A stretch of DNA of 64,000 bases from assembly GCF_900163815.1 (NCBI RefSeq), contig NZ_FUKO01000012.1, positions 124,001 to 188,000 of the forward strand, written 5' to 3'. The translations under genes and the position numbers were made by a program. The notes under the pieces were generated by a model. It was not told the DNA's origin. It did no database searches and was given only the letters and a program-made list of their open reading frames with translations. Below are positions 16,669 to 27,261 of the stretch, one piece after another. Origin of the DNA: Microbacterium esteraromaticum. GTDB lineage: Bacteria; Actinomycetota; Actinomycetes; Actinomycetales; Microbacteriaceae. Position 1 is the first letter of the stretch. Each line of letters opens with the position of its first letter.

Positions 16669-19503
16669 TCAGACCAGCGACCGCAGCACGTACTGCAGGA
16701 TGCCGCCGTTGCGGTAGTAGTCGGCTTCACCCGGTGTGTCGATCCGTACGACAGCGTCGAACTCGACGGGCTGTTTGCCCTCGGGCGAGTGCTCGCTCGG
16801 GGTAGCTGTGACCTTGACCGTCTTCGGCGTCGTGCCGTTGTTCAGCTCTTCCAGGCCCGTGATCGACACGACCTCGGTGCCGTCCAGACCGAGCGATTCC
16901 CAGCTCTCGCCGGCAGGGAACTGCAGCGGAACGACGCCCATGCCGATCAGGTTCGACCGGTGGATGCGCTCGAAGCTCTCGCAGATGACCGCCGTGACGC
17001 CCAGGAGGCTGGTGCCCTTGGCCGCCCAGTCACGGGATGAGCCGGAGCCGTACTCCTTGCCGCCGAAGATCACCAGCGGTACACCGGCTGCCTGGTAGTT
17101 CTCGCTCGCATCGAAGATGAACGACTGCGGTCCCTCTGCCTGGGTGAAGTCGCGGGTGTAGCCGCCCTCGACCTCGGCGCCGTTGTTGACAGCGCGCACG
17201 AGCTGGTTGCGCAGGCGGATGTTCGCGAACGTGCCGCGGATCATCACCTCGTGGTTGCCGCGACGCGAGCCGAAGGAGTTGAAGTCCTTCTGCCGGACGC
17301 CGTGCTCCTCGAGATACTTCGCTGCCGGTGTGCCGATCTTGATGTTGCCGGCCGGGCTGATGTGGTCGGTCGTGACCGAATCGCCGAGCGCTGCCAGCAC
17401 GCGGGCACCGGAGATGTCGGCGACCGGAGTGAGCTCGGTCGTCATGCCATCGAAGTACGGTGCCTTGCGGACGTACGTCGAGTTCTCGTCCCATTCGAAG
17501 ATCGGACCGGTCGGCGTGGGCAGGCTCGTCCAGCGCTCGTCGCCGTCGAAGACGGTGGCGTACTGCTTGATGAACTGCTCGCGCGAGATCGACGAGTCGA
17601 TGATCGTCTGGACCTCGTCCGTTGCCGGCCAGATGTCCTTCAGGAAGACATCGTTGCCGTCGGTGTCCTGGCCGAGCGCATCGGTGTCGAAGTCGAAGTG
17701 CATCGATCCCGCCAGTGCGTAAGCGACCACCAGCGGCGGTGAGGCCAGGTAGTTCATCTTCACGTCGGGGCTGATGCGTCCCTCGAAGTTGCGGTTTCCG
17801 GAGAGCACTGCGGTCACTGCGAGATCGTGGTCGTTGACTGCCGCCGAGACCTCGTCGATCAGCGGGCCGGAGTTTCCGATGCAGATCGTGCAGCCGTAGC
17901 CGACGGTGTAGAACCCGAGACCCTCGAGGTCCTTGTCCAGACCCGACTTCTCGTAGTAGTCGGTGACGACCTTCGAACCGGGGCCGAGCGTGGTCTTCAC
18001 CCACGGCTTCTGCTTCAGACCCTTCTCACGCGCCTTCCGCGCAAGCAGGCCAGCCGCGATCATGACCGACGGGTTCGACGTGTTCGTGCACGAGGTGATC
18101 GCCGCGAGGGTGACCGCGCCGTTGTCGAGGATGTACTTCTCGCCGTCGGGGGTGGTGACGGGAACGGGCTTCGACGCGTGCACGGGAGCACCGCAGTTGA
18201 TGTGCACCTCGCGAGTGTGCTCGCTCTCCTCACCGGGAACGGCCCCGGGGTCGGATGCCGGGAAGGAGTGCTTCGACTCGAGGTCGACGATGTCGTTGTT
18301 CGTCGACGCGGTGGCGTACCCGATGATGTCCTTTTCGAACTGCGCCTTCGCCTCGGAGAGGAGGATGCGGTCCTGCGGACGCTTCGGGCCGGCGATCGAC
18401 GGCACCACGGTGCCGAGGTCGAGCTCGAGGTATTCGCTGAAGACGGGCTCGGTCTCGGGGTCGTGCCAGAGCTTCTGCTCCTTGGCGTAGGCCTCGACAA
18501 GAGCGACGGCCTCGTCACTGCGACCGGTCAGGCGCAGGTAGTCGAGGGTCACGTCGTCGATCGGGAACATCGCAGCCGTGGAGCCGAACTCCGGGCTCAT
18601 GTTTCCGATGGTGGCGCGGTTGGCCAGCGGCACCGAGGCGACGCCTGCGCCGTAGAACTCCACGAACTTGCCGACCACTCCGTGCTTGCGCAGGATGTCG
18701 GTGATCGTCAGCACGACGTCGGTCGCAGTGACGCCGGCGGGGATCTCGCCGGTGAGCTTGAACCCGACCACACGCGGGATGAGCATCGACACTGGCTGGC
18801 CGAGCATGGCCGCCTCTGCCTCGATGCCGCCGACGCCCCAGCCGAGCACGCCGAGGCCGTTGACCATGGTCGTGTGCGAGTCGGTGCCGACGCAGGTGTC
18901 GGGGTAGGCACGTAGCACACCGTCTGCCTCGCGGTCGTAGATGACCTTGGCGAGGTGCTCGATGTTGACCTGGTGCACGATTCCGGTGCCTGGGGGCACG
19001 ACCTTGAAGTCGTTGAACGCGGTCTGACCCCAGCGCAGGAACTGGTAGCGCTCGCCGTTGCGCTCGTACTCGATCTCGACGTTGCGCTCGAGCGCGTCCT
19101 CGGTGCCGAACAGATCGGCGATGACGGAGTGGTCGATCACCATCTCTGCGGGCGAGAGCGGGTTGATCTTGTTCGGGTCGCCACCCAGGTCGGTGACGGC
19201 CTCGCGCATCGTGGCGAGGTCGACGATGCAGGGAACTCCCGTGAAGTCCTGCATGACCACCCGCGCGGGCGTGAACTGGATCTCTGTCGTCGGCTCTGCG
19301 GCGGCATCCCAGGAACCCAGCGCTTCGATCTGCGCCTTGGTGACGTTCGCGCCGTCCTCGGTGCGAAGCAGGTTCTCCAGGAGCACCTTGAGGCTGAAGG
19401 GAAGCTTCTCGAAACCGGGAACGGTGTCGAGCCGGAAGATCTCATAGTCGGTGCCGCCGACCGTCAGGGTGCTCTTGGCACCGAAGCTGTTCACCGTGGA
19501 CAC
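16669..19503 (-). CDS. acnA: Aconitate hydratase A
   Basis: A 944-residue AcnA/IRP-type aconitase of the TCA cycle (citrate to isocitrate). The three [4Fe-4S] cysteines are in [11 protein letters not shown] and [14 protein letters not shown], and the domain-4 swivel motif [12 protein letters not shown] is present. The frame is open to 19581, but the GTG at 19503 has AGAAGGAGA 8 bases upstream and gives the usual start ([12 protein letters not shown]). The upstream region carries a perfect 24-base palindrome and an iron-box-like palindrome, so control by an oxidative-stress, citrate or iron regulator is plausible. Confidence 0.96.
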   Translation of the reverse strand: MSTVNSFGAKSTLTVGGTDYEIFRLDTVPGFEKLPFSLKVLLENLLRTEDGANVTKAQIEALGSWDAAAEPTTEIQFTPARVVMQDFTGVPCIVDLATMREAVTDLGGDPNKINPLSPAEMVIDHSVIADLFGTEDALERNVEIEYERNGERYQFLRWGQTAFNDFKVVPPGTGIVHQVNIEHLAKVIYDREADGVLRAYPDTCVGTDSHTTMVNGLGVLGWGVGGIEAEAAMLGQPVSMLIPRVVGFKLTGEIPAGVTATDVVLTITDILRKHGVVGKFVEFYGAGVASVPLANRATIGNMSPEFGSTAAMFPIDDVTLDYLRLTGRSDEAVALVEAYAKEQKLWHDPETEPVFSEYLELDLGTVVPSIAGPKRPQDRILLSEAKAQFEKDIIGYATASTNNDIVDLESKHSFPASDPGAVPGEESEHTREVHINCGAPVHASKPVPVTTPDGEKYILDNGAVTLAAITSCTNTSNPSVMIAAGLLARKAREKGLKQKPWVKTTLGPGSKVVTDYYEKSGLDKDLEGLGFYTVGYGCTICIGNSGPLIDEVSAAVNDHDLAVTAVLSGNRNFEGRISPDVKMNYLASPPLVVAYALAGSMHFDFDTDALGQDTDGNDVFLKDIWPATDEVQTIIDSSISREQFIKQYATVFDGDERWTSLPTPTGPIFEWDENSTYVRKAPYFDGMTTELTPVADISGARVLAALGDSVTTDHISPAGNIKIGTPAAKYLEEHGVRQKDFNSFGSRRGNHEVMIRGTFANIRLRNQLVRAVNNGAEVEGGYTRDFTQAEGPQSFIFDASENYQAAGVPLVIFGGKEYGSGSSRDWAAKGTSLLGVTAVICESFERIHRSNLIGMGVVPLQFPAGESWESLGLDGTEVVSITGLEELNNGTTPKTVKVTATPSEHSPEGKQPVEFDAVVRIDTPGEADYYRNGGILQYVLRSLV

Positions 19504-19575
19504 GAATCCGTCTCCTTCTGAATCTGATGGATGCGACAGGCGACTCCATCTTGCTCGCCGATGGAGCGCGAGTGC

Positions 19576-19596
19576 TAGCAAGGCGTGCCTTACCAG
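19576..19596. promoter_or_regulatory. Iron-box-like palindrome upstream of acnA
   Basis: The core is AAGGCGTGCCTT. Read on the minus strand, GGTAAGGCACGCCTT resembles one and a half arms of the DtxR/IdeR box, with the second half poorly matched. Aconitase is iron-regulated in corynebacteria, so the site is plausible but weak. Confidence 0.3.
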
Positions 19597-19630
19597 TGTG
19601 CGCCGCTCCGTGCTTCAGCGAAAGCCCGAA

Positions 19631-19654
19631 ATTTATCTTGATGTCAAGATAAAT
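19631..19654. promoter_or_regulatory. Perfect 24-base palindrome upstream of acnA (probable MarR-type operator)
   Basis: ATTTATCTTGA, then TG, then TCAAGATAAAT is an exact inverted repeat. It is AT-rich in a very GC-rich background and lies 128 bases before the acnA GTG. The form TTATCTTGAnnTCAAGATAA is like MarR-family operators. The minus strand also contains TTGACA here, so a bound protein could cover the -35 region. Confidence 0.7.
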
Positions 19655-19679
19655 CTACCAGAAGGCTCGGCCGATCAGG

Positions 19680-20402
19680 CTAACTCTCGCGTGGATACAG
19701 CCGGCGTGTCACCAGCCAGGTGATCGCGAGCAGCGCTGCGAAGAAGGGGATGCCCATCACGATCTTCACTGTTCCGAGTGTCGCAACGTCGCCCTGGAAG
19801 TAGAACGGCAGCTGAATGCCCAGACGCAGCAGGAACAGCAGCGCCCAGGCGACCGACAGCCATGCGAAGACGCGCCGCTTCGTGGCATCCTTCCGCCAGC
19901 TCAGACCCTCTCCGGTGAGGAACCCGACGACGACGCCGATCAACGGCCACCGCACGAGTGCGGAGACGAGGAAGGCGGCTCCGTAGGCGATGTTGGTGAT
20001 GAAGCCGATCACGAACTGGTCTTCGGCGCGACCGGTGAACAGCGGCAGGCCCGCGGCGATGACCGCTGCGATCAGCCCGGACAGCGCCGCCACCGGCGGC
20101 GACTTCATGACCAGGCGCACGACCGAGAAGACGGCAGCGATACCCACCGACAGGCCGAGGCCGAGCAGCAGGTTGCGAGTGACGGTGTAGGTCACGATGA
20201 AGGTCAGCAGCGGGAGAACGGACTCCATGATGCCGCGCCATCCGCCGATGACCTGCCAGACCATCTGCCCGGTGGTCTGCTCGGCTTCCGGATCGATCCC
20301 GGCGCGACGCGCAGCCGAGCCGAGCGCCGTGCCGAAGATCTCTGCGGCCGACGGGTCTTCTTCGGCGCCGTCCTCGGATGCTGCCGAAGAATGCTCGGTC
20401 AC
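19680..20402 (-). CDS. DUF3159 domain-containing membrane protein
   Basis: A 240-residue protein with about six hydrophobic segments (for example LPLLTFIVTYTVTRNLLLGL, GLIAAVIAAGLPLF and IPFFAALLAITWLV), after a hydrophilic acidic N-terminus of about 50 residues. It matches the actinobacterial DUF3159 family, whose function is unknown. The GTG start makes a GTGA overlap with the DUF3710 gene, a fixed pair in this family of bacteria. A longer in-frame reading to 20732 lies over the DUF3710 gene and is not used. Confidence 0.88.
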   Translation of the reverse strand: MTEHSSAASEDGAEEDPSAAEIFGTALGSAARRAGIDPEAEQTTGQMVWQVIGGWRGIMESVLPLLTFIVTYTVTRNLLLGLGLSVGIAAVFSVVRLVMKSPPVAALSGLIAAVIAAGLPLFTGRAEDQFVIGFITNIAYGAAFLVSALVRWPLIGVVVGFLTGEGLSWRKDATKRRVFAWLSVAWALLFLLRLGIQLPFYFQGDVATLGTVKIVMGIPFFAALLAITWLVTRRLYPRES

Positions 20403-20986
20403 GCCGAACCCGGCGTGGACGGCATCTTCAGGGGAATCAGGTCGCGCGGAGGCATGGGAGACCCGCCTCGCACCACGACGAGCGAACGGAACAGCTCTTC
20501 GACCTGTGCGGCGGCTTCCGGGTCGGATGCCGCCTCGCCGCCGATCACACCTCGAAGGAACCAGCGAGGCCCATCCACACCGACGAAACGGGCCAGGCGC
20601 ATGCCCGACCCCTCGGCCGCGGTAGCGGGCACCTCCGCCAGCAGTTCCTTCCCCAGCGGACCCTCGCGCTCTTCGACGCGACCGCCCTGCGTGCGGATCT
20701 GATCGCGCAGCTGCACGCGGGTCTCTTCCCACAGACCGCGCGAGCGCGGTGCCGCGAACGGCTGCACCTGCAGCGAGGATCCGACGTAGTCCAGGCCCAC
20801 GGCCACGATGCGCTTGGTCTGCTCCTCGACCTCGAGGCGCAGGTTCAGACCTTCTCGCGGCAGCACTTTGATGCCGCCGAGGTCGATGTACGGCCGGACA
20901 GGATTCGCCTCGGCATCGTCGAACGGTCCCGCCGTGCCGCGATCGCTCGGCGCGGACTTCAACGTGGGTTCGATCTCTTCAGTCAT
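20399..20986 (-). CDS. DUF3710 domain-containing protein
   Basis: A 195-residue soluble protein of the DUF3710 family (PYIDLGGIKVLPREGLNLRLEVE near residue 30; GVDGPRWFLRGVIGGEAA near residue 140). No catalytic residues are evident. It overlaps both neighbours by 4 bases (dut upstream, DUF3159 downstream), so the three genes are one translationally coupled operon. The conserved association with dut hints at a housekeeping role, but nothing in the sequence defines it. Confidence 0.88.
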   Translation of the reverse strand: MTEEIEPTLKSAPSDRGTAGPFDDAEANPVRPYIDLGGIKVLPREGLNLRLEVEEQTKRIVAVGLDYVGSSLQVQPFAAPRSRGLWEETRVQLRDQIRTQGGRVEEREGPLGKELLAEVPATAAEGSGMRLARFVGVDGPRWFLRGVIGGEAASDPEAAAQVEELFRSLVVVRGGSPMPPRDLIPLKMPSTPGSA

Positions 20987-21432
20987 TCGCTCTTTCCCTG
21001 GGTATAGCCGGTGGAGCCGAAGCCGCCGTCGCCGCGAACGCTCTCCGGGAGCTCGGCAACGGGTTCGAATCGAGCCTGCACCACGGGCATCACGATCAGC
21101 TGGGCGATTCGATCACCGACCGACACATCGTACGCGTCGTTGCTGTCAGTGTTCAGCAGGCTCACCCTGATCTCGCCGCGGTACCCCGCATCCACGGTGC
21201 CGGGCGAGTTGACGACGGTGATGCCGTGCTTGGCTGCGAGCCCGCTGCGCGGAACGACGAACGCCGCGAACCCCTCGGGCAGCGCGATTCGCACGCCGGT
21301 GCCGATGAGTGCACGCTCTCCCGGCTGCAGTCGCACCGCCTCCGTCGAGACGAGATCCGCACCTGCGTCTCCGGGGTGGGCATAGAACGGGACGTTCGCG
21401 GCGATAATGGGAACGGCAACGGAATGAGTCAC
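20983..21432 (-). CDS. dut: Deoxyuridine 5'-triphosphate nucleotidohydrolase (dUTPase)
   Basis: A 149-residue trimeric dUTPase with all motifs: HPGDAGADL (1), PRSGLAAKHG (2), GTVDAGYRGEI (3), RIAQLI (4) and a C-terminal arm GGFGSTGYTQG (5). It hydrolyses dUTP to dUMP, supplying the dTMP precursor and keeping uracil out of DNA. It starts with GTG at 21432, and a TAGCCT -10 box lies 6 bases upstream without a ribosome site, so it is probably leaderless. It heads the dut-DUF3710-DUF3159 operon. Confidence 0.95.
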   Translation of the reverse strand: MTHSVAVPIIAANVPFYAHPGDAGADLVSTEAVRLQPGERALIGTGVRIALPEGFAAFVVPRSGLAAKHGITVVNSPGTVDAGYRGEIRVSLLNTDSNDAYDVSVGDRIAQLIVMPVVQARFEPVAELPESVRGDGGFGSTGYTQGKSE

Positions 21433-21435
21433 CCC

Positions 21436-21924
21436 ATGAGGCTAATGCAGATGAACGATCAGGTCGCGCGAGTGATCTACCGCGAACGATTGACCCCGAG
21501 CCTGTGGATGCTGGTGACGATCGCGCTGGTGGGCCCCATGGTCTCGCTGGTGTTCGTCCCGCTGAACACGAGCGTCGCACTGGTTCTGGGCGGCGCCGTG
21601 TCGCTGGTGCTCGTCGTGATGAGCATCGTGCTGTCCCCGGTTGTGTCGGTGACCGGATCAGTGCTCCGTGCGGGACGCGCGCACATCGACGCGCAATGGC
21701 TGGGCGAACCAGAGCAGTTCACCGGGCAGGATGCCCGCGACAAGCGCACCCGCGACATCGCACGAGATGGCTGGCACCTCTTCCGCGGCGGAATCGATGG
21801 CGTCGTCGTCGTGCCGGTGACCGACCCCGCCGATCCGATGAACAGCTGGACGGTCACCACTCGCACCCCGGATCGGCTGAGCGCCGCGATCCGCTCGGCG
21901 CGCCGCATCAGCGCCGCCGAATAG
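21436..21924 (+). CDS. DUF3093 domain-containing membrane protein
   Basis: A protein of about 162 residues with two adjacent hydrophobic helices (LWMLVTIALVGPMVSLVFVP and LVLGGAVSLVLVVMSIVLSP, about 25-70) and a hydrophilic C-terminal domain. It matches the DUF3093 family usually encoded divergently from dut. Function is unknown. Four in-frame ATGs (21424, 21436, 21445, 21451) make the start ambiguous. A GATAAT -10 box at 21403-21408 would allow any of them with a very short leader. Confidence 0.8.
   Translation: MRLMQMNDQVARVIYRERLTPSLWMLVTIALVGPMVSLVFVPLNTSVALVLGGAVSLVLVVMSIVLSPVVSVTGSVLRAGRAHIDAQWLGEPEQFTGQDARDKRTRDIARDGWHLFRGGIDGVVVVPVTDPADPMNSWTVTTRTPDRLSAAIRSARRISAAE
21439..21444 (-). 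promoter_or_regulatory. -10 box (TAGCCT) of leaderless dut
   Basis: On the minus strand TAGCCT lies 6 bases before the dut GTG at 21432. It sits inside the coding start of the divergent DUF3093 gene, so the two promoters overlap. Confidence 0.5.
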
Positions 21925-21941
21925 TCGCTCAGAGACACAGA

Positions 21942-21973
21942 ACGCGCCCCGAGCCGAGAGGCCGGGGGCGCGT
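21942..21973. terminator. Bidirectional hairpin terminator
   Basis: ACGCGCCCC (21942-21950) pairs with GGGGCGCGT (21965-21973) across a 14-base loop. It lies between the convergent DUF3093 and DUF4193 genes. Confidence 0.65.
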
Positions 21974-21993
21974 ACGTGGTCGGGAGGAGTGCG

Positions 21994-22287
21994 TCAGGCG
22001 GCGCACTCCTTGCAGATGGGACCCGCAGCGCCCTCGTGGTCCAGCTGCGAGCGGTGCTTCACGAGGAAGCAGCTCATGCAGGTGAACTCGTCTTGCTGGG
22101 CGGGGAGCACGACAACGTCGAGCTCCACATCTGAGAGGTCCGCACCGGGGAGCTCGAACCCTTGCGGGTTGTCCGAGTCCTCGACGTCGCCGGAGCCGGA
22201 TCGGTTGTCCGGCACACGCTCCTTGAGCGCTTCGATCGACTCAGAGTCGTCTTCGCTCTTGCGGGGCGCGTCGTAGTCGGTTGCCAT
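21994..22287 (-). CDS. DUF4193 domain-containing small zinc-ribbon-like protein
   Basis: A 97-residue acidic protein of the actinobacterial DUF4193 family. The start is MATDYDAPRKSEDDSESIEALKE. The C-terminal half has two CxxC pairs (CMSC near 74, CKEC near the end) that could bind zinc. The highly acidic middle and the ribbon resemble RNA-polymerase-associated small proteins, but function is unknown. I chose the ATG at 22287 because of family similarity; the reading frame is open further upstream. The gene lies divergent from sepH across about 200 bases. Confidence 0.85.
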   Translation of the reverse strand: MATDYDAPRKSEDDSESIEALKERVPDNRSGSGDVEDSDNPQGFELPGADLSDVELDVVVLPAQQDEFTCMSCFLVKHRSQLDHEGAAGPICKECAA

Positions 22288-22492
22288 GCGGTAAGTCTCC
22301 ACTTCCGTGGTACGAGTGGGTTTTTGGGATGTGCCAATTCGGGTGATCAGCGGCCATAGTTTGCACGACCGCGAGCCATTTCGCAAATGCTTCCTGCTCG
22401 TACGGGGAAACTCACGGCGCGCCCACGGTATTCCCACGTGTGCGCAGGTGGTCATGACAGCATGAATGCACACCCATCAGAGGGGCATTCGC

Positions 22493-23524
22493 ATGGAAAA
22501 CGTCACCATCGTCGGAACAGAAGCGGGCGTCCTCGTCCTCGCCACCGAGTCCGGTCAGCGCTTCGCGCTGCCCATCAACGATGTGCTGCATCGTGAGGTG
22601 CGTCGAGCGACCCGGGAGGCAGAGCCGACCTCCGCTCGTCTCGCTGCCAGCCCGCGCGACATCCAAGCGCAGATCCGCGCCGGATTGTCGGCCACCGAGG
22701 TGGCCGCGCTGCTCGGTGTGAGCGAATCCGATGTGGCTCGCTTCGAAGGTCCTGTACTCGCCGAGCGCGAGCACATCGTCGGTCAGGCCCTTGCCGTCCC
22801 CGTGCTGATCGGCAGCGAAGTCGAGCCGGACGCCCAGCCCACCTTCGGCGTCGCCGTTCGGGCGAAGCTCGCCGACCTCGAGGCGACGGATGAGCGATGG
22901 GCGAGCTGGAAGGACGAGACCGGCTGGACCGTCAAACTCGAGTTCACGGCGAATGACGTCGCACACGATGCGCGGTGGACGTTCGACCCCCGCCGCAGCA
23001 CACTCGCTCCTTTGAACGCGGACGCGACCCAGCTCTCACGCCAGGGTTCGCTGCCGGACGGGCTGATCCCCCGGCTGCGCGCCATCGATGCCGAGCGGGT
23101 CTCTCCGTACAAGGACGACAGTCGATTCGACTCCGGGGCTTTCGGACCTCGGCTCCTGCCGACGCTCGAGGATGAGACCGAAGATGCGGGCGTTCCCGCG
23201 CAATCGAGCTCTGCAGTGCAGGATGCCGCTGCCCGCCGGGCCCCGGACGAGGACCACACCAGCGCTGAGACCGCCGATCTGCTCGAGGCACTGCGGCGCC
23301 GTCGCGGTCAGCGCGAGTCTGCACCGCTGTTCGATGATGCCGAGAATGACGAAGGGGCCCCGATCGCGCTCTTCGATGCTCTCGAAGACGAATCGGAGCC
23401 GGAAGACGACCCGGCACCGGCTCCCCGCAACGAGCCCGTCGATTCGTCGAGCGGACGGCGCAAGCGGCGCAATGCGATGCCCTCGTGGGACGAGATCGTC
23501 TTCGGAGCCCGCACCGACGAGTGA
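22493..23524 (+). CDS. sepH: Septation protein SepH
   Basis: A 343-residue actinobacterial protein. The N-terminal DUF3071 region spans about 1-170, with the helix-turn-helix-like stretch LSATEVAALLGVSESDVARFEGPVLAERE near 65-95. The C-terminal half is acidic and disordered, ending in a basic conserved tail (GRRKRRNAMPSWDEIVFG). SepH in Streptomyces and Mycobacterium binds FtsZ and promotes its assembly at division sites. The ATG at 22493 has AGAGGGG about 8 bases upstream. It is transcribed alone, divergent from DUF4193. Confidence 0.92.
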   Translation: MENVTIVGTEAGVLVLATESGQRFALPINDVLHREVRRATREAEPTSARLAASPRDIQAQIRAGLSATEVAALLGVSESDVARFEGPVLAEREHIVGQALAVPVLIGSEVEPDAQPTFGVAVRAKLADLEATDERWASWKDETGWTVKLEFTANDVAHDARWTFDPRRSTLAPLNADATQLSRQGSLPDGLIPRLRAIDAERVSPYKDDSRFDSGAFGPRLLPTLEDETEDAGVPAQSSSAVQDAAARRAPDEDHTSAETADLLEALRRRRGQRESAPLFDDAENDEGAPIALFDALEDESEPEDDPAPAPRNEPVDSSSGRRKRRNAMPSWDEIVFGARTDE

Positions 23525-23578
23525 GCTCCGACTCGCAGAAGAAGAGGCGGTCCTTCGCTGTCGCGATGGACGCCGGTC

Positions 23579-24706
23579 TCAGCGCCGGTACTTTCCCAGA
23601 CGGATGAAAGGCACGCGCCATTCCTCCGGTGTCAGCCCGCCGTGCTGCCCGACCATCGCGCGGCCGCGCTGGTCGGCGGCCTCGCCGTCGTAGATCGCGA
23701 CGTTCGAGCGTGAAATGACGAGCATGTCGCCGATCCGGCTGCGAGCAGCATCCGTGACGGGGGAACCGTACAGTCCGGCGTCGATCGCCTCGGCACGGCT
23801 CACGACATCAGCGACGCCATCCAGGTCCTGCCGCCAGCGGGCGAGCAACTCGCTCTGATCGGCGTCGGGCTCGGCGTACACGTGCAGCATGCGCGGCTCA
23901 CCACCGATATGGCGGATGCCGTCGTGCCAGCCCCCGGCGGAATCCAGCACCAGCTGCTTGTGAACAGGCACGTCGACCATCCCGTGATCGGCCGTGACGA
24001 GCACACCGACCCCATCGGGCACACGCAGTGCCAGAGCAGCGTCGATATCCTCCAGGGCTGCGACCCACTCCCCCGAATCGATGCCGTGTTTGTGCCCGGC
24101 CTTGTCGACCTCGGGCAGATAGCAGTAGACGAGTGCCCCATCGTGCGCGTCTGCGAGTTGCCATGCGAGTGCGACGCGATCAGCCACGGAGGCGGCCGGG
24201 TGGAACTCCGCGCCGCGCAGGGTCGCGCTCGTGAATCCGCTCCCGGCGTAGGCGGCGATGCCGACGACGAACGCCGGGTGGCCGGCTGCGGTCGCCTGCT
24301 CGAAGATGGTGGGCGCCGACTGCCAGGTCAGCGGGTCGATGCCGACGCTCTTCCATTCGGTGAGCTGATTGACCAGCGCATCCCGCGCGCGATCAAGCAC
24401 ACGGTACCCGACCAGACCATGCTCGCCGGGGGCGACGCCGGTGAGCAGGCTCGTCAGGGCTGCCGCCGTCGTGGTCGGGAAGACCGACATCGCGACGTCC
24501 TTCTTCGCCATCGCCGATGCCATCGTGCGGGCATGGCCCGAGTGCGCGCGCAGCGGGATCGCTCCGAGCCCATCGACGACGACGAGGACGACCGATCGAG
24601 CCGCCGGCAAGTCACTGGAAGCACCACGCAGCGACGCAAGCATCTGGTGCGCCACCCCGGTGATGTTCCGCGTCGACTCGAGGCTGGACGGTAGCATGAG
24701 AGACAT
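23579..24706 (-). CDS. Alkaline-phosphatase-superfamily nucleotide pyrophosphatase/phosphodiesterase
   Basis: A 375-residue protein. Metal-binding motifs of the type I phosphodiesterase/NPP branch are visible: [10 protein letters not shown] (Asp, about 50), the nucleophile Thr in [15 protein letters not shown] (about 85), [13 protein letters not shown] (Asp and His, about 210), TADHGMVD (about 255) and [14 protein letters not shown] near the C-terminus. No signal peptide is evident, so it should be cytoplasmic. The substrate is unknown. It lies between sepH and the topoisomerase gene, as in many Micrococcales. Confidence 0.85.
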   Translation of the reverse strand: MSLMLPSSLESTRNITGVAHQMLASLRGASSDLPAARSVVLVVVDGLGAIPLRAHSGHARTMASAMAKKDVAMSVFPTTTAAALTSLLTGVAPGEHGLVGYRVLDRARDALVNQLTEWKSVGIDPLTWQSAPTIFEQATAAGHPAFVVGIAAYAGSGFTSATLRGAEFHPAASVADRVALAWQLADAHDGALVYCYLPEVDKAGHKHGIDSGEWVAALEDIDAALALRVPDGVGVLVTADHGMVDVPVHKQLVLDSAGGWHDGIRHIGGEPRMLHVYAEPDADQSELLARWRQDLDGVADVVSRAEAIDAGLYGSPVTDAARSRIGDMLVISRSNVAIYDGEAADQRGRAMVGQHGGLTPEEWRVPFIRLGKYRR

Positions 24707-24789
24707 CCGGGTCAGTCTTTCACAGGCGGCCCGACGCACCGCGCCCGAGCGCTGTTGCGAGTCCGCACCGAGCGTCATGCAGGAAGTCC

Positions 24790-27237
24790 ATGCCAAAGTC
24801 CTCGCCGTCCGAGCCCATCCAGGAGCGCATCCAGGACATCGACCTCTCCCACGAAATGCAGGGGTCGTTCCTTGAGTACGCCTACTCGGTGATCTACTCG
24901 CGCGCACTGCCCGATGCCCGTGATGGGCTCAAGCCCGTGCAGCGCCGCATCCTGTACCAGATGGCCGAAATGGGACTGCGGCCCGAGCGCGGGCATGTCA
25001 AGAGCGCGCGCGTGGTCGGCGAGGTGATGGGAAAACTGCATCCGCACGGCGACGCCCCCATCTACGACGCGCTCGTGCGTCTGGCGCAGCCGTTCTCGCT
25101 GCGAGTCGCGCTGGTCGACGGGCACGGCAACTTCGGATCGCTCGATGACGGCCCCGCTGCCGCCCGCTACACCGAGGCGCGACTGGCCGCTCCCTCGATC
25201 GCGATGACCGAAGGACTCGACGAGGAAGTCGTCGACTTCATCCCGAACTACGACGGCCAGTTCCAGCAGCCATCGGTGCTGCCGGCGGCTTTCCCCAATC
25301 TGCTGGTGAACGGCGCGAGTGGCATCGCGGTCGGCATGGCAACGAACATGGCGCCGCACAACCTCATCGAGGTGATCGCGGCCGCTTGTCATCTGCTCGA
25401 GCACCCGGATGCAACCACCGAAGAGTTGATGAAGTTCGTGCCCGGACCCGATTTTCCCTCCGGCGGCATCCTGATGGGGCTCGACGGTGTAAAGGACGCC
25501 TATACGACGGGCCGCGGTGCGCTCAAAGTGCGCGGCAAGGTCTCGATCGAACCGCTCGGTCCCAGACGCACCGGAATCATCGTCACCGAACTGCCCTACA
25601 TGATCGGACCCGAGCGGCTGATCGCGAAGCTGCGAGACGCCGTGCAGTCCAAGAAGCTGCAGGGCATCAGCGACGTCAACGATCTGACCGACCGCAACCA
25701 CGGGCTGAAGATCCAGATCGGCATCAAGACCGGTTTCGATCCGAATGCGGTGCTGGCCCAGCTGTATCGCCTCACCCCCCTCGAAGACTCGTTCAGCATC
25801 AACAACGTCGCCCTGGTCAACGGCCAGCCGCGGACGCTCGGGCTGAAGGAGCTGCTGTCGGTATACGTGCAGCACCGCCTGGAGGTGATCACGCGCCGCA
25901 GCCGGTATCGACTGGCACGCCGCGAAGAGCGTCTGCACCTCGTCGACGGTCTGCTCATCGCGATTCTCGACATCGACGAGGTCATCCAGGTCATCCGCTC
26001 CTCGGACGACTCCGAACAGGCGCGCACGCGTCTGCGCTCGGTGTTCGATCTGTCCGAGCTGCAGGCCGAGTACATCCTCGAGCTGCGACTGCGCCGTCTC
26101 ACCCGTTTCTCGCGGATCGAGCTCGAAGCCGAGCGCGACAAGCTTCTTGCCGAGATCGCAGAGCTGAAAGCGCTGCTGGCCAGTGATGCTCTGCTTCGCG
26201 GGCAGGTGATCCGCGAACTGGAAGCCGCCTCAGAGATGTTCGGCACGCCACGCAGGACAATGCTCCTCAACGCCGCCCCGCCCACGCCGCGGGCGGTCAA
26301 GGGCGAGGTCGACCTGCAGGTGGCCGACTCCCCCACGCTCGTCGTCCTATCGACGACCGGACGCGCGGTGCGCGTTGATCTCGCCGAGGGTCAGGATCTC
26401 GCCGTATCCGCGCGCCGCAGCAAGCACGATGCGATCCTCTCGACGCTGGTCACCACCACCCGCACCGATATCGGCGCGGTGACCTCCGCCGGCCGCGTCC
26501 TGCGCTTCTCTCCGGTGGATCTGCCCTCGATGCCTCCGGCATCCGTGCATCTCTCCGCGGGTGTGCCGCTGCGCGACTACATCGGCCTGCTCGACAAGAG
26601 TGAGCGCATCCTCGCTCTGATCCGGTTCGATGACGGTACTCCGGTGGCTCTCGGCACGAAGAGCGGCATCGTCAAGCGTCTCGTGCCATCGACGCTGCCG
26701 ACGAACAAGCCGGAGCTGGAGATCATCTCGATGAAACCCGGTGACGCGGTCGTCGGCGCAGCATCCGCCCCCGATTCCGCCGAACTCGCCTTCTTGACCT
26801 CTGACGCGCGGCTGCTGCGCTTCGGCGCCTCCGCGGTGCGTCCACAGGGAGCGGCCGCGGGTGGCATGACCGGGATGAAGGTCTCGGCAGGCGCGGAGGT
26901 GATCGCGTTCACCGCTGTCACCGGCACGGACGATGCTGTCGTCGTGACGGTCTCCGGAGCCGACGGCGTGCTCGTCGGGACGGATGCCGGACGAGCCAAG
27001 GTCTCTGAACTCGCCGACTTCCCAGCCAAGGGTCGGGCGACAGCCGGCGTCCGGGCGCACTCGTTCTTGAAGGGCGAGGACCGACTGACTCTGGCCTGGG
27101 TGGGATCGGCGGAGTTGCGTGCCGTCGCACCTGACGGCGCGGCCCGCACGCTTCCGGCGGCCGGTGCCCGGCGCGACGCCTCGGGGCAGCCTCTGGATGC
27201 CGTGATCGGCTCGATCGGCGCAGCACTCGGGTCCTGA
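24790..27237 (+). CDS. parC: DNA topoisomerase IV subunit A (GyrA/ParC family)
   Basis: An 815-residue type IIA topoisomerase A subunit. The catalytic tyrosine is Tyr127 in [10 protein letters not shown]. The breakage-reunion domain runs to about 480 and includes [13 protein letters not shown] and [12 protein letters not shown]. The C-terminal beta-pinwheel has degenerate blade motifs and no obvious canonical GyrA box QRRGGKG, which favours decatenating topoisomerase IV over gyrase. The partner B subunit is at 32606-34726. A five-gene block of unrelated content lies between the two subunit genes here. Confidence 0.85.
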   Translation: MPKSSPSEPIQERIQDIDLSHEMQGSFLEYAYSVIYSRALPDARDGLKPVQRRILYQMAEMGLRPERGHVKSARVVGEVMGKLHPHGDAPIYDALVRLAQPFSLRVALVDGHGNFGSLDDGPAAARYTEARLAAPSIAMTEGLDEEVVDFIPNYDGQFQQPSVLPAAFPNLLVNGASGIAVGMATNMAPHNLIEVIAAACHLLEHPDATTEELMKFVPGPDFPSGGILMGLDGVKDAYTTGRGALKVRGKVSIEPLGPRRTGIIVTELPYMIGPERLIAKLRDAVQSKKLQGISDVNDLTDRNHGLKIQIGIKTGFDPNAVLAQLYRLTPLEDSFSINNVALVNGQPRTLGLKELLSVYVQHRLEVITRRSRYRLARREERLHLVDGLLIAILDIDEVIQVIRSSDDSEQARTRLRSVFDLSELQAEYILELRLRRLTRFSRIELEAERDKLLAEIAELKALLASDALLRGQVIRELEAASEMFGTPRRTMLLNAAPPTPRAVKGEVDLQVADSPTLVVLSTTGRAVRVDLAEGQDLAVSARRSKHDAILSTLVTTTRTDIGAVTSAGRVLRFSPVDLPSMPPASVHLSAGVPLRDYIGLLDKSERILALIRFDDGTPVALGTKSGIVKRLVPSTLPTNKPELEIISMKPGDAVVGAASAPDSAELAFLTSDARLLRFGASAVRPQGAAAGGMTGMKVSAGAEVIAFTAVTGTDDAVVVTVSGADGVLVGTDAGRAKVSELADFPAKGRATAGVRAHSFLKGEDRLTLAWVGSAELRAVAPDGAARTLPAAGARRDASGQPLDAVIGSIGAALGS

Positions 27238-27261
27238 CCCAACGGGTCCCGGCTGCAAACC

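Noticed and set aside
19540..19580. CIRCE-like (HrcA) element in the acnA leader
   Set aside because: TAGCACTC is present on the minus strand, but the second arm does not match at the required spacing.
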